A DNA stretch of 64,000 nucleotides from an uncultured Muribaculaceae bacterium (GTDB taxonomy: Bacteria; Bacteroidota; Bacteroidia; Bacteroidales; Muribaculaceae), in NCBI GenBank assembly GCA_910579035.1, contig CAJTSR010000014.1:1-64000 (forward strand), in the 5' to 3' direction. A program made the position numbers and the translations under genes. A model generated the notes under the pieces. That model was not told the origin of the DNA. It worked only from the letters and a program-made list of their open reading frames with translations, and made no database searches. Position 1 is the stretch's first letter. Each line of letters opens with the position of its first letter. Below, one piece after another: positions 1-8,640 of the stretch.

Positions 1-522
1 GGACACCCGTCCACAGCACCGAACTTTTGCCCGAAAACAGGCGTTCAAGTATGAGAACCACAATTTTTAATAGTTAAATATTGTTTATTTGGCAAATATT
101 CGGATAATAAGTGTTAATTTTGTGATGCTCTCGCAGGTAGTGATAAATCAGGGCAATTTTGCCCTCCAAAATAGAGCGGAAAATGTGGTACAAACCGTGG
201 TACATTGCTTCTCAATTATATCAACCAACAAATTGAAAATCAACAAGATAACACCACTCTCACAAGGCCCGCTCGGATCACCAAAGGGTCACTTTTCAGT
301 GGCTCTTTCCCATATCCATACCACCCCTGCCGCACAGAACCGCTCCATTTTACCTACACTCAAGAAAGCGAACAACGAAAGATAAGATTGCGCACAAAAA
401 GAAGGAAGGCAATATCTATGTATGAAGCGTCCCCACAATAACAGATATAATTATGCAATAAAAGCCTTGACGGAATCCAAAAAAAGATTTATCTTTACGC
501 CAAACTTAATAAATCTAAGACC
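1..522. other. Intergenic region at the left window edge
   Basis: AT-rich sequence with no convincing gene. Two short overlapping plus-strand frames (89-385 and 205-441) have no family features and share the same DNA in different frames, so I do not call them. On the minus strand a GTG at 61-59 opens a frame that stays open to base 1 (about 20 codons). It could be the first codons of a gene lying to the left, but this is too short to judge. A TAATTTTG box at 115-122 has a TTTG only at an unusually long 23-bp spacing. The promoter of the next gene lies at 467-497. Confidence 0.5.
467..497 (+). promoter_or_regulatory. Probable promoter of the secreted hypothetical gene at 523
   Basis: TTG at 467-469, a 20-bp spacer, then TATCTTTA at 490-497. 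This matches the Bacteroidota pattern TTTG-N19-21-TAnnTTTG except for the last base. The predicted transcript start is about 20 nt before the ATG at 523. Confidence 0.5.
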
Positions 523-1101
523 ATGCGAAAATTCTTCTTGCTGGCAGTTGCCTTACTTTCCGGTTTACTTGCCTACTCTCAGCAATTCGAGCCTGAATGG
601 GCCGGAGAAGTAACCATTCTGAAAATTGATGAAGACACGACTGCCATTCCAACTGAAAAATCCATTCCAAAAGTTAAAACATCATCTTCCGCAGGCCACC
701 TGCTTGTCGGCATAGGCAACGTCAGGCAGAAAGCTATCATCAAAAACGGCAGATCAACTACGCAAATAAACCCTGAAAACACCGTTACGCTCGTTGTCAA
801 ATGCAAGGACAATGAAACTGATCCGACCACTTTTATCCAAGTAGTAAAATTCGAGGAAAAGAAAAAAGAAAGACGCGCAGAGCTCGCTAATGTCAACTGG
901 CTCGGAAACGTTTCCGAAGGCAATATGGAATATATAAATTTCCAAGGGAAGCGATATGGCAAATCCTCTTATATATTGACTTTCCCGGCTATCGAGGGTG
1001 AATTTGGAGTAAAGGTAATGAATCCCAACGAACGCGATGAAAAAACCACCGTATTCTATTGCTTCGGAATACACAACGACAACAGCTCCGACCAAAACTA
1101 A
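523..1101 (+). CDS. Secreted protein of unknown function
   Basis: A 192-residue protein I do not recognise. Residues 1-20 form a clean signal peptide (MRKFF, a hydrophobic stretch, then AYSQQ) with a likely signal peptidase I cut near residue 19. The remainder is hydrophilic with a Lys/Glu/Arg-rich patch around residues 110-120 (KFEEKKKERR) and alternating hydrophobic residues that suggest beta strands; there is no lipobox and no transmembrane helix. It stands alone, with its own promoter upstream and a terminator at 1251-1282. Start choice: the ATG at 523 gives the signal peptide directly. It is probably periplasmic or secreted; function unknown. Small hydrophobic-strand proteins of this kind are common in Bacteroidales and often lineage-restricted, but I cannot check its distribution. 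Confidence 0.7.
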   Translation: MRKFFLLAVALLSGLLAYSQQFEPEWAGEVTILKIDEDTTAIPTEKSIPKVKTSSSAGHLLVGIGNVRQKAIIKNGRSTTQINPENTVTLVVKCKDNETDPTTFIQVVKFEEKKKERRAELANVNWLGNVSEGNMEYINFQGKRYGKSSYILTFPAIEGEFGVKVMNPNERDEKTTVFYCFGIHNDNSSDQN

Positions 1102-1250
1102 AAAAGAGTTTGAATCTAACTCATATATTTTGAGAAGACTTTTGAAATAATTCATTATCACTAATTTAATGTTAACGCGTTAAATCCAAGAACTCCCTAA
1201 TAAAGCGCATAGACAGAACTAACCAACATCAACAGTTCCCACCAATTCAC

Positions 1251-1282
1251 AGGGGCCACTATCTATCATAGTGCCCCTTTTT
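1251..1282 (+). terminator. Intrinsic terminator after the secreted hypothetical gene
   Basis: AGGGGC at 1251-1256 pairs with GCCCCT at 1273-1278, and the stem continues through ACTAT/ATAGT with one bulged C. The hairpin is followed by TTTTT. It lies 150 bp past the stop at 1101 and just before the priA promoter. Confidence 0.8.
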
Positions 1283-1316
1283 CGCATATACACTTCAATA
1301 ATCCATCAATTATAAC

Positions 1317-1324
1317 TAACTTTG
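1317..1324 (+). promoter_or_regulatory. -7 promoter box of priA, almost touching the start codon
   Basis: TAACTTTG, a perfect TAnnTTTG box. Its last G lies only 5 nt before the ATG at 1330, so transcription would begin at or beside the start codon and the mRNA would have essentially no leader. No clear TTTG -33 element is visible 20 bp upstream. Confidence 0.55.
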
Positions 1325-1329
1325 CGGTG

Positions 1330-3810
1330 ATGACGAAGGCTCTTTATGCACATGTGATTGTGCCGCTGCCGCTCGACGGAGCATTCACCTACGTGGTGCC
1401 ACCGGCACTGCAAGAGGACGTGCGCCCGGGCTGCCGAGTGATTGTTCCTTTCGGAGCCAAGCACTTCTACACAGGGCTGGTGCAAGACGTGACCCCTATA
1501 GCTCCCGCGCCCGGTGTGGCGCTTAAAGAGATAGCGCTCGTGCTCGACGGGGGCAAACCTATTGTCCGCAACCCGCAGGTGCGCTTCTGGCAATGGATTG
1601 CCTCATACTATCTGTGTTCGGTGGGCGATGTGTTCAAAGCCGCCCTCCCCTCCGGCCTTAAGCTCGAAAGCGAAACCCGCATAGAGCTATACGGCGAGCC
1701 TGAGCCTGAAGACATTGCCGAATGCACTCCCCGCCAGACAGAGATTATGGCCTACCTGCGCGAGAAAGGCAGCTCGACCCTTAAGACTCTCGAAGCAACA
1801 TTCGGCGGCGCTGCCGTACGCACCCATATCGATGCCCTTGTGGAGAAAGGCCTGCTCGCAAGCTCGGAGAAGCTTGTGGAGAGATACCGCAGCATTCGTA
1901 AAGCCTACGTCCGCCCCACGCTTCCGCGCGGCGACAAATGCGCCTTAGACGCGGCTTTCACTGCCGTAAAGCGCTCTCCGCGCCAAGAAAGCGCCTTAGT
2001 GGCCTTATTAGCCATGTCGGAATTCAACCGCGAAGGCACACCGCTCGTAGAAGTTCCTCTCGACGTGCTATCCGAACGCTCCGGAGCAAGCCGAGCGCAC
2101 TTGAAAGCATTATCCGAAAAAGGTTTCTGCGAAATATACAACAAAGAAATATCGCGGTTTTCATACTCAGGCCCGTCGGGCGGCGCCATGCCGCAGCTAT
2201 CCCCGGCGCAATCAGGAGCGCTCGACCGGATACACCGTGGCTTTATCGAAAAAGACGTCACGCTGCTGCACGGTGTCACCTCGTCGGGTAAAACCGAGAT
2301 ATATATCCACCTTATCGACTACGTGCTACGGCAGGGACGGCAGACATTGTTCCTTGTTCCCGAAATCGCCCTTACCACCCAGCTTACATACAGGTTGCAG
2401 AGAGTATTCGGCGACAAGGTTGTAATATACCACTCCAAATTCTCCGACAGCGAGCGCGTAGAGCTATGGCGGCGCCTGCTCTCCACATCAGACCCGCTTG
2501 TGGTAATAGGCGCCCGCTCGGCAGTATTCCTGCCGTTTGCATCGCTCGGCCTCGTGATAGTCGACGAGGAACACGAAAGCAGCTACAAGCAAGCCGACCC
2601 CGCGCCACGCTACAACGGTCGCGACGCGGCCATAATGCTCGCGTCACTCCACGGAGCCAAGACATTGCTCGGAAGCGCCACACCCACAGTCGAAACATAC
2701 CACAAGGCGTTGAACGGCAAATTCGGCCTCGTGAGCCTCACCGAGCGCTTCGACGGCGTGGCAATGCCGTCGGTAGAAATAGTAGACATGCGCTCCGAAA
2801 GACGCCGCAAGGCTGTGAGCGGCTACTTCTCGCACAGGCTCCTCGATGTGAGCATCGACGCTCTCTCCCGTAAGAAACAAGCCATCTTCTTCCTGAACCG
2901 TCGCGGCTACGCGCCTATGGCCCGGTGCAAGATGTGCGCCTTCACCCCCAAATGCAATTTCTGCGACGTTGCCCTTACCTACCACAAGCGTACCAACCGC
3001 CTCCAGTGCCACTACTGCGGAGCCGAGTATCCTGTTCCGCAAGTTTGCCCCGAATGCCACGAACCGTCGATGGAGATAGTAGGATACGGAACAGAACGGC
3101 TCGAAGACGAAATATCGGAACGCTTCGCCCAGCACCGCGTGCTGCGCATGGACCTCGACACCACGCGAAACAAAGAAGGACACGGCAAGATCATCGATGA
3201 ATTTTCACGCCACAAGGCCGACATACTCGTAGGCACCCAGATGGTGACAAAGGGGCTGGACTTCGGAGGAGTCGAAGTAGTAGGCATACTCAACGCCGAC
3301 AGCATGCTGAACATACCCGATTTCAGGGCTGCGGAGCGAGCATTCAATATGATAGAACAGGTAGCAGGACGCGCCGGACGGCGCGACGGCGTAGGGCGCG
3401 TGGTCGTTCAGACCCATAATCCCGAAAATCCCGTTCTCGCCCTCGCTGCCGCACACGACTACGACGGTTTCTATCGGCGCGAAATCGCCGAGCGCGAAGC
3501 ATTCGCCTTTCCGCCTTTCACTCGCATAATAAATATTTTTGTAAAGCACCGCGACGCACGCACAGTGGCGGAGTACGCCGACAATCTCGCCCGCAGCCTC
3601 CGCCAGATATTCGGCTCACGCGTACTCGGCCCACAGGAACCTTCCGTAGCACGCGTGCAATCGCTCTATATCCGCAAGATAATGCTCAAAGTAGAGGCCA
3701 CCGCATCTATGGCAAAAGTCAAGGAGCTACTCCGCGAACGATACGTGGCGCTCGCCTCGTCGCCCCTTATGCGCGGACTGACCGTGTACTACGACGTAGA
3801 CCCGGTATGA
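1330..3810 (+). CDS. priA: Primosomal replication restart helicase PriA (N')
   Basis: A 3'-to-5' superfamily 2 DNA helicase that reloads the replisome at stalled forks. The 826 residues carry the N-terminal 3'BD (residues 1-110, HVIVPLPLDGAFTYVVP), a winged-helix region, Walker A GVTSSGKTE near residue 316, the DEEH box (VIVDEEHES) near 412, two pairs of zinc-binding CxxC motifs around 534-580 (CKMC, CNFC, CHYC, CPEC), and helicase motifs V and VI (GTQMVTKGLDF; QVAGRAGRR). Length is typical. A GTG at 1327 is directly in front of the ATG at 1330; I chose the ATG because the promoter box ends at 1324. The gene converges with the lipoprotein gene at 3818, only 7 bp away, with no visible terminator between them. 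Confidence 0.97.
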   Translation: MTKALYAHVIVPLPLDGAFTYVVPPALQEDVRPGCRVIVPFGAKHFYTGLVQDVTPIAPAPGVALKEIALVLDGGKPIVRNPQVRFWQWIASYYLCSVGDVFKAALPSGLKLESETRIELYGEPEPEDIAECTPRQTEIMAYLREKGSSTLKTLEATFGGAAVRTHIDALVEKGLLASSEKLVERYRSIRKAYVRPTLPRGDKCALDAAFTAVKRSPRQESALVALLAMSEFNREGTPLVEVPLDVLSERSGASRAHLKALSEKGFCEIYNKEISRFSYSGPSGGAMPQLSPAQSGALDRIHRGFIEKDVTLLHGVTSSGKTEIYIHLIDYVLRQGRQTLFLVPEIALTTQLTYRLQRVFGDKVVIYHSKFSDSERVELWRRLLSTSDPLVVIGARSAVFLPFASLGLVIVDEEHESSYKQADPAPRYNGRDAAIMLASLHGAKTLLGSATPTVETYHKALNGKFGLVSLTERFDGVAMPSVEIVDMRSERRRKAVSGYFSHRLLDVSIDALSRKKQAIFFLNRRGYAPMARCKMCAFTPKCNFCDVALTYHKRTNRLQCHYCGAEYPVPQVCPECHEPSMEIVGYGTERLEDEISERFAQHRVLRMDLDTTRNKEGHGKIIDEFSRHKADILVGTQMVTKGLDFGGVEVVGILNADSMLNIPDFRAAERAFNMIEQVAGRAGRRDGVGRVVVQTHNPENPVLALAAAHDYDGFYRREIAEREAFAFPPFTRIINIFVKHRDARTVAEYADNLARSLRQIFGSRVLGPQEPSVARVQSLYIRKIMLKVEATASMAKVKELLRERYVALASSPLMRGLTVYYDVDPV

Positions 3811-3817
3811 CATTCCC

Positions 3818-4447
3818 CTACCGGATCGCCATGCGGCGGAAAGTATAGTCGCGGTCGGCAATCTCGCACGACATCATATCGGCATGGTGCACCTTTACGT
3901 CTTCTATCTTCTGGTATTTGCTGAATTCCTCACGTATGGCCGAGGTTACGCGCACACGCCAGGCCTCAACAGTCTGCGCCGTTAGCGAATCAAGCGCGGG
4001 CTGCTGAAGCCCGGTAAGCACATTTTGTGAAAACGTCACACCAGCCGGATCGATATTCACCTTAAGAGTGGACGCATCGAGCGAAAGAAGCAAATCATCG
4101 TCATAGGCGTCGTCCTCCGGAACATAGCGCCCCGATATTGACGCCGTGGCAGCCACATCAACCTGATATGCCTGGTCTACGACAAAAGGCGAGCCTGATT
4201 CTACTGCCTGGCTCACATCAACCGTCGCCAACAGCATCACATCGCCGCTGCCATTCTTGCTGTCGGACGGCGCAAAATCAATTGTCACCACAGAACTGGC
4301 ATCAGAAGCGCCCGACACACCCTCAAGGCGCACCGGCAAGCCCTGCCACGCACCCGCATAATCTTGCATACGGGAGCACGAGGTCGACAAAACGATAGCG
4401 CCAAGCACAGTAAGCGCTCCGAAAAATGATGCTGAATAAAGATTCAT
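3818..4447 (-). CDS. Putative lipoprotein of unknown function
   Basis: A 209-residue protein with a signal peptide ending in the lipobox LSTSC (Cys24), so probably lipidated and membrane-anchored. The mature part has alternating hydrophobic and polar residues suggesting a beta-rich fold (VVTIDFAPSD, ASISGRYVPED, LLLSLDASTLKVNIDPAGV). It resembles the DUF4840/DUF4925-like calycin-type lipoproteins of Bacteroidales in organisation (ligand or polymer inhibitor-like), but I cannot assign a family with confidence. The minus strand carries TAACTTCG at 4462-4455, ending 7 nt before the ATG, so this may be another near-leaderless transcript. It lies downstream of the acyltransferase gene (55-bp gap, same strand) and converges with priA. 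Confidence 0.7.
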   Translation of the reverse strand: MNLYSASFFGALTVLGAIVLSTSCSRMQDYAGAWQGLPVRLEGVSGASDASSVVTIDFAPSDSKNGSGDVMLLATVDVSQAVESGSPFVVDQAYQVDVAATASISGRYVPEDDAYDDDLLLSLDASTLKVNIDPAGVTFSQNVLTGLQQPALDSLTAQTVEAWRVRVTSAIREEFSKYQKIEDVKVHHADMMSCEIADRDYTFRRMAIR

Positions 4448-4502
4448 AAGGCAACGAAGTTAAAGTGTTATAATTCTCTAACAACGATGCTGCCTCGATT
4501 GT

Positions 4503-5270
4503 TTATCGTGGTTTCTGCGCCTCCGGGAGAGCCGAAGCAATCGCATCGGCAGACCGCTCCATAAGCTCCGAAAGCTCGTGGCGCCCCGTTTCACTGCTCG
4601 CGTGGATAGGCGCGTGGATTGTGAGGGTGATACTGCCCGGACGGGGCAACACACTGCCGCGAGGCATAACGCCGTACGCTCCGTCGATAGTGACAGGCAC
4701 CACAGGCAGCGAGAACTCCGTAGCAAGCTTGAACGCCCCGCGCCTGAAGGCATGCATACGCCCGTCGCGGCTGCGCGATCCCTCCGGGAAAACCACCACC
4801 GACATACCGCCCGAAAGCTGCTTCTCGGCCGTGGCCATAGTATGAGCCGTGGCAGACGGGCTGCTGTTGTCAACATATATATGGCCCGACACCCTGCAGC
4901 TAAAGCCCACGAAAGGTATGCGTTCGAGGCTCTTCTTCATCATCCAACGGAAATTATGGCCGAGATAACCATAAATGGCAAAGATATCATAAGCCCCCTG
5001 ATGGTTGGCTACAAACACGTAGCTTGTGCGCCGGTCGATATTCTCGCGACCGCGGACACGCACCTTCACCAGCGACAACATACAGAACGCCTTGGCCCAT
5101 AGGTGCCCCGGCCAATAACCCATCGAACGGCTCGCCCCGAGCACGCTTCCTATAATAGTGACACTCGCGGCAAGAACCGTCAGCACCGCCAGAAGCGGTA
5201 TCATCACCAAAAATTGATAAATCCTATAAAAAAACACTGCTATTCTGATTATGGAATACTTTGCGGCCAA
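4503..5270 (-). CDS. plsC: 1-acyl-sn-glycerol-3-phosphate acyltransferase (PlsC family)
   Basis: Transfers an acyl chain to lysophosphatidic acid, giving phosphatidic acid for membrane lipid synthesis at the inner membrane. The 255 residues show an N-terminal membrane helix (about 20-45), the catalytic HX4D motif (NHQGAYD, His90 and Asp95), the substrate-binding FPEGSRSRDG block at 161-170, and VPVTIDGAYGVMPRG further on. The frame starts with TTG at 5270, preceded by AAGGGA; the next ATG would fall inside the membrane helix, so TTG is preferred. A TATTTTTG box lies on this strand at 5300-5293. The gene is divergent from fabG, another lipid-pathway gene. Confidence 0.9.
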   Translation of the reverse strand: MAAKYSIIRIAVFFYRIYQFLVMIPLLAVLTVLAASVTIIGSVLGASRSMGYWPGHLWAKAFCMLSLVKVRVRGRENIDRRTSYVFVANHQGAYDIFAIYGYLGHNFRWMMKKSLERIPFVGFSCRVSGHIYVDNSSPSATAHTMATAEKQLSGGMSVVVFPEGSRSRDGRMHAFRRGAFKLATEFSLPVVPVTIDGAYGVMPRGSVLPRPGSITLTIHAPIHASSETGRHELSELMERSADAIASALPEAQKPR

Positions 5271-5288
5271 GTCCCTTAGAGCCTCGGA

Positions 5289-5320
5289 CTTGCAAAAATA
5301 GCAAAAATTTCATAATTTTG
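5289..5320 (+). promoter_or_regulatory. Promoter of fabG
   Basis: CTTG at 5289-5292, a 20-bp spacer and a perfect TAATTTTG at 5313-5320, about 27 bp before the fabG ATG. The divergent plsC box (TATTTTTG on the minus strand, 5300-5293) lies inside the spacer, so the two promoters overlap. Confidence 0.75.
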
Positions 5321-5347
5321 CATATCTAATTCAGAAGATATATCTAC

Positions 5348-6094
5348 ATGAAACTACTCGAAGGAAAAACCGCCCTTATCACCGGCGCGGCCCGAGGCAT
5401 CGGCAAAGCCCTTGCCATCCGTTTCGCACAGGAAGGCGCAAACATCGCCTTCACCGACCTCGTTATCGATGAAAACGGCAAAGCGACCGAAGAAGAAATA
5501 GCCTCTTACGGCGTGAAAGCCAAAGGATATGCCTCCAATGCAGCCGACTTCGCCCAGACCAAGGAAGTCGTAGCGCAGGTACACGCCGACTTCGGCTCTA
5601 TCGACATTCTGGTAAACAACGCCGGCATCACCAAAGACGGTCTGATGATGCGTATGACAGAAGCCCAGTGGGACGCCGTTATCGCCGTAAACCTCAAGAG
5701 CGCGTTCAACTTTATCAACGCCACTCTGCCCATCATGATGCGCCAGCGCAGCGGCTCGATTATCAACATGGCATCGGTAGTAGGTGTTCACGGCAACGCC
5801 GGCCAGTCGAACTATGCCGCTTCCAAAGCCGGCCTGATAGCCCTCGCCAAGAGCATCGCGCAGGAAGTAGGCTCACGCGGCATACGCGCCAACGCCATCG
5901 CCCCCGGATTTATCGAAACAGCCATGACAGCCCAGCTTCCCGACGAAGTTCGCGAAGAATGGAAGAAGAAAATCCCCCTGCGCCGAGGCGGACAGGTGGA
6001 AGACATCGCCAACGTGGCCACCTTCCTTGCCTCCGACATGTCGTCCTACGTTACCGGACAGGTTATCCAGGTCGACGGCGGCATGAACATGTAA
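5348..6094 (+). CDS. fabG: 3-oxoacyl-[acyl-carrier-protein] reductase FabG
   Basis: NADPH-dependent reduction of beta-ketoacyl-ACP in type II fatty acid synthesis. A classical short-chain dehydrogenase of 248 residues: TGAARGIG at 12-19 binds the cofactor, NNAG near 90-93, and the catalytic Ser143 (MASVVG), Tyr156 and Lys160 (YAASK) are present, followed by PGFIETAMT and the C-terminal VDGGMNM. Length and ending are typical of FabG rather than of sugar or steroid dehydrogenases. Monocistronic: own promoter at 5289-5320 and terminator at 6117-6161. Confidence 0.95.
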   Translation: MKLLEGKTALITGAARGIGKALAIRFAQEGANIAFTDLVIDENGKATEEEIASYGVKAKGYASNAADFAQTKEVVAQVHADFGSIDILVNNAGITKDGLMMRMTEAQWDAVIAVNLKSAFNFINATLPIMMRQRSGSIINMASVVGVHGNAGQSNYAASKAGLIALAKSIAQEVGSRGIRANAIAPGFIETAMTAQLPDEVREEWKKKIPLRRGGQVEDIANVATFLASDMSSYVTGQVIQVDGGMNM

Positions 6095-6116
6095 TACAGC
6101 ACAAGATCAAAACTAA

Positions 6117-6161
6117 CGGCAGGCGCATCAACCCGATTCGGGCATGCGCCTGCCGCTTTTT
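6117..6161 (+). terminator. Terminator of fabG
   Basis: A 12-bp stem (CGGCAGGCGCAT at 6117-6128 with ATGCGCCTGCCG at 6144-6155), with a 15-nt loop and CTTTTT after it. Confidence 0.9.
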
Positions 6162-6194
6162 CATTAGACCACCCTCTGCATATTTACAATAAAA

Positions 6195-6229
6195 AGAACA
6201 GCCCCGCACCCAAAAAAAGTGCGGGGCTG
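6195..6229 (-). terminator. Terminator at the end of the ribosomal protein cluster
   Basis: CAGCCCCGCAC at 6199-6209 pairs with GTGCGGGGCTG at 6219-6229. On the minus strand the hairpin is followed by TTCTTTTTATT. It lies 22 bp after the rplQ stop and ends the 18-kb minus-strand transcription unit. Confidence 0.9.
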
Positions 6230-6250
6230 CCTATAGGCTGTCGCCGTGTA

Positions 6251-6736
6251 TTATTCTGCTGCGGGAAGCTCGGTTTCAGCTGCTGCGGCAGCTTCTACGG
6301 GATTCTCTGCGGCATTGGATTTACGACGGCTACGACGTGTCTTAGCCTTGGCTTCCTTAGCTTCCTTGAGCATGCCTTCGTTGTAGTCAACGAGCTCGAT
6401 GAAGCAGGTCTTGGCGTTGTCACCAAGACGGTTGCCTGTCTTAAGAATGCGGGTGTAGCCACCGGGGCGTCCGGCAATCTTTTCAGCTATTTCCTGGAAG
6501 AGAACCTTCACAGCTTCTTTGTTCTGAAGATAGCTGAACACAAGACGGCGGTTAGACGTGCTGTCTTCCTTGGCGCGGTTGATCAGCGGCTCGGCATAGA
6601 TACGCAGTGCCTTGGCCTTGGCCAAAGTGGTGTGGATGCGCTTATGCAGGATGAGCGATATGGTCATATTGGCCAGAAGGGCGTCGCGGTGAGCCTTCTT
6701 GCGGCCAAGGTGATTGAATTTTTTATTGTGTCGCAT
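6251..6736 (-). CDS. rplQ: 50S ribosomal protein L17
   Basis: Large-subunit protein near the peptide exit tunnel. The first 115 residues are a standard L17 (MRHNKKFNHLGRKKAHRDAL, HTTLAKAKALRIYAEPLI, GGYTRILKTGNRLGDNAKTCFIELVDY). After that comes a 45-residue tail, first Lys/Arg-rich (KAKTRRSRRKS) then Ala/Glu-rich, making 161 residues instead of the usual 115-130. Such tails are known in Bacteroidota L17. It is the last gene of the cluster, 8 bp after rpoA. Confidence 0.97.
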   Translation of the reverse strand: MRHNKKFNHLGRKKAHRDALLANMTISLILHKRIHTTLAKAKALRIYAEPLINRAKEDSTSNRRLVFSYLQNKEAVKVLFQEIAEKIAGRPGGYTRILKTGNRLGDNAKTCFIELVDYNEGMLKEAKEAKAKTRRSRRKSNAAENPVEAAAAAETELPAAE

Positions 6737-6744
6737 CGGGGTGA

Positions 6745-7737
6745 TTAATCTTTATCGAGTTTGTATTTGGAAATATCCATGCCGAAGGAGAGGTTGAGGC
6801 TCGTAAGGAGGCTCTCAAGTTCGACGAGGGATTTTTTACCGAAATTGCGGAATTTAAGCAGGTCTGTCTTGTTGAAAACCACTAATTCGGCAAGTGTTTC
6901 CACCTCAGCGCTCTTCAGGCAGTTGAGCGCGCGCACGGAAAGCTGCATATCTACGAGCTTCGACTTGAGAAGCTGGCGCATATGGAGCACTTCCTCATCG
7001 AATTCCTCGCCCGGATCGGGGTCGGAAGTTTCAAGCGTGATCTTCTCGTCGGAGAAGAGCATGAAGTGGTAGATAAGGATTTTGGCAGCCTCTTTCACAG
7101 CGTCCTTGGGCAGGATAGAGCCGTTGGTGCTGATTTCGAGGGTAAGTTTGTCGTAGTCGGTTTTCTGGTCTACGCGGTAGTTTTCTACTGTGTATTTGAC
7201 GTTCTTGATAGGGGTGTAGATCGAGTCGATGGCGATAGTGTTGATATCGTCCTGCGGAGTCACATTCTCTTCCGCCGGAACCCAACCGCGACCCTTATTG
7301 ATGGTCAGTACGATGGTGAAACTTGCGTCGGGATCCAAATGACATATCACCAGGTCGGGATTCATTACCTCGAATCCGCTCATTTCCCGGGCTATGTCGC
7401 CGGCCGTGAACACTTCTTTGCCTGATACGGTGATAGAAACACGCTCAAATTCGGTGTCTTCCACTTTTTGCTTGAGGTCGACTTGCTTCAGGTTAAGAAT
7501 GATGTTGGTCACATCTTCCTTAACGCCGGGCACGGCATCAAATTCGTTCTTAACGCCGTCGATTTTTATCGACGAGATCGCGAATCCTTCCAGCGAGGAA
7601 AGGAGCACGCGACGGAGAGCGTTTCCGACAGTGATGCCATAGCCGGGTTCCAAAGGCTTGAATTCGAACTTACCGTAGAAGTTTCCTGCTTCTACCATAA
7701 CCACCTCTTCAGGTTTCTGGAATGCTAATATAGCCAT
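6745..7737 (-). CDS. rpoA: DNA-directed RNA polymerase subunit alpha
   Basis: The dimerising subunit that starts RNA polymerase assembly. The 330 residues have the N-terminal assembly domain (PLEPGYGITVGNALRRVLLSSLEG around 30-55) and a C-terminal domain from about 255 (SVRALNCLKSAEVETLAELV, FRNFGKKSLVELESLL) that contacts UP elements and activators. Length is normal. It lies between rpsD and rplQ, as in the conserved alpha operon. Confidence 0.98.
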   Translation of the reverse strand: MAILAFQKPEEVVMVEAGNFYGKFEFKPLEPGYGITVGNALRRVLLSSLEGFAISSIKIDGVKNEFDAVPGVKEDVTNIILNLKQVDLKQKVEDTEFERVSITVSGKEVFTAGDIAREMSGFEVMNPDLVICHLDPDASFTIVLTINKGRGWVPAEENVTPQDDINTIAIDSIYTPIKNVKYTVENYRVDQKTDYDKLTLEISTNGSILPKDAVKEAAKILIYHFMLFSDEKITLETSDPDPGEEFDEEVLHMRQLLKSKLVDMQLSVRALNCLKSAEVETLAELVVFNKTDLLKFRNFGKKSLVELESLLTSLNLSFGMDISKYKLDKD

Positions 7738-7760
7738 GGATCTTTTGGGGTTAGGCGTTA

Positions 7761-8366
7761 TTACTTGGAGTAGAGCTCGACGATGAGCTGCTCCTTGATG
7801 TTTTCGGGAATGTCCTCGCGTGCGGGCACGTGGAGGAACTTACCGCTCTTTGTAGCCTCGTCCCATTCAATCCAGGGATATTTGCTGTGGTTGAAGCCTG
7901 CGAGAGCGTCAGCGATAACCTCGAGCGACTTGCTGCGCTCGCGAACGCCTACTACAGCGCCGGGCTTTACAGAGAACGAAGGTATGTTCACAACCTGGCC
8001 GTTCACAGTTATGTGCTTGTGGAGAACGATCTGGCGGGCAGCAGCACGTGTGGGAGCAATACCCAGACGGTATACCACGTTGTCCAGACGCGATTCCAGA
8101 AGCTGGAGCAGGATTTCACCGGTGATACCTTTGAGGCGCGATGCTTCCTCGAAGAGGTTGCGGAACTGGCGTTCGAGCAGACCGTAGGTATATTTGGCTT
8201 TCTGCTTTTCGCGAAGCTGTACGCCGTATTCCGATGTTTTGCGACGCTTGTTCTGTCCGTGCTGGCCCGGGGGGAAGTTGCGACGGGCGAGAACCTTGTC
8301 TTCGCCGAATATGGGTTCGCCGAATTTGCGGGCTATTTTGGTCTTGGGACCTGTGTATCTTGCCAT
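7761..8366 (-). CDS. rpsD: 30S ribosomal protein S4
   Basis: Primary 16S rRNA-binding protein and, in many bacteria, the repressor of the alpha operon. 201 residues: N-terminal MARYTGPKTKIARKFGEP, the S4 RNA-binding domain around 95-155 (LESRLDNVVYRLGIAPTRAAARQIVLHKHITVNG), and the C-terminal LIVELYSK. There is no zinc-finger Cys cluster. A 274-bp gap separates it from rpsK upstream, the longest gap in the cluster and a plausible site for S4 feedback. Confidence 0.98.
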   Translation of the reverse strand: MARYTGPKTKIARKFGEPIFGEDKVLARRNFPPGQHGQNKRRKTSEYGVQLREKQKAKYTYGLLERQFRNLFEEASRLKGITGEILLQLLESRLDNVVYRLGIAPTRAAARQIVLHKHITVNGQVVNIPSFSVKPGAVVGVRERSKSLEVIADALAGFNHSKYPWIEWDEATKSGKFLHVPAREDIPENIKEQLIVELYSK

Positions 8367-8640
8367 TGTAGTTGAAATCAGTTTATCGCCCGACGGGGGT
8401 GTATCTCAGTTCCGGCGTCAGTGCATTGTCGGCGCAGCCGCGACCATAGAGAGGTGATGTAAGATATGGTCTATTCGCCTCGATTGTACTGCGTGATTCC
8501 GGATTCTTACGCGGGATACCGTAATACCGCCCATGGCGTGGCCGGCTCCCGTCCTGGCGAGTGTTGATGTATGTTTTGTGTTGTTGAACTAAAAGTGAAA
8601 GCAGAGTGCGGCACCGCGCGAGGCTGTGCCATGAACTGAT
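8367..8640 (-). promoter_or_regulatory. Long untranslated leader before rpsD (candidate cis-regulatory RNA)
   Basis: 274 bp without a credible ORF inside an otherwise tightly packed cluster. On the minus strand the region begins with ATCAGTT (8640-8634) and near its end has the complement AACTGAT (8383-8377); a second complement AACTGA lies at 8411-8406, so two mutually exclusive long-range pairings are possible. Inside, GGCAC/GTGCC hairpins and a GC-rich stretch are visible. S4 autoregulates its own operon in other phyla; a similar role here is inference only. Confidence 0.4.

Noticed and set aside
1172..1183. TTAACGCGTTAA palindrome between the hypothetical gene and priA
   Set aside because: A single 12-bp palindrome far from either promoter; no second copy or other support for an operator.
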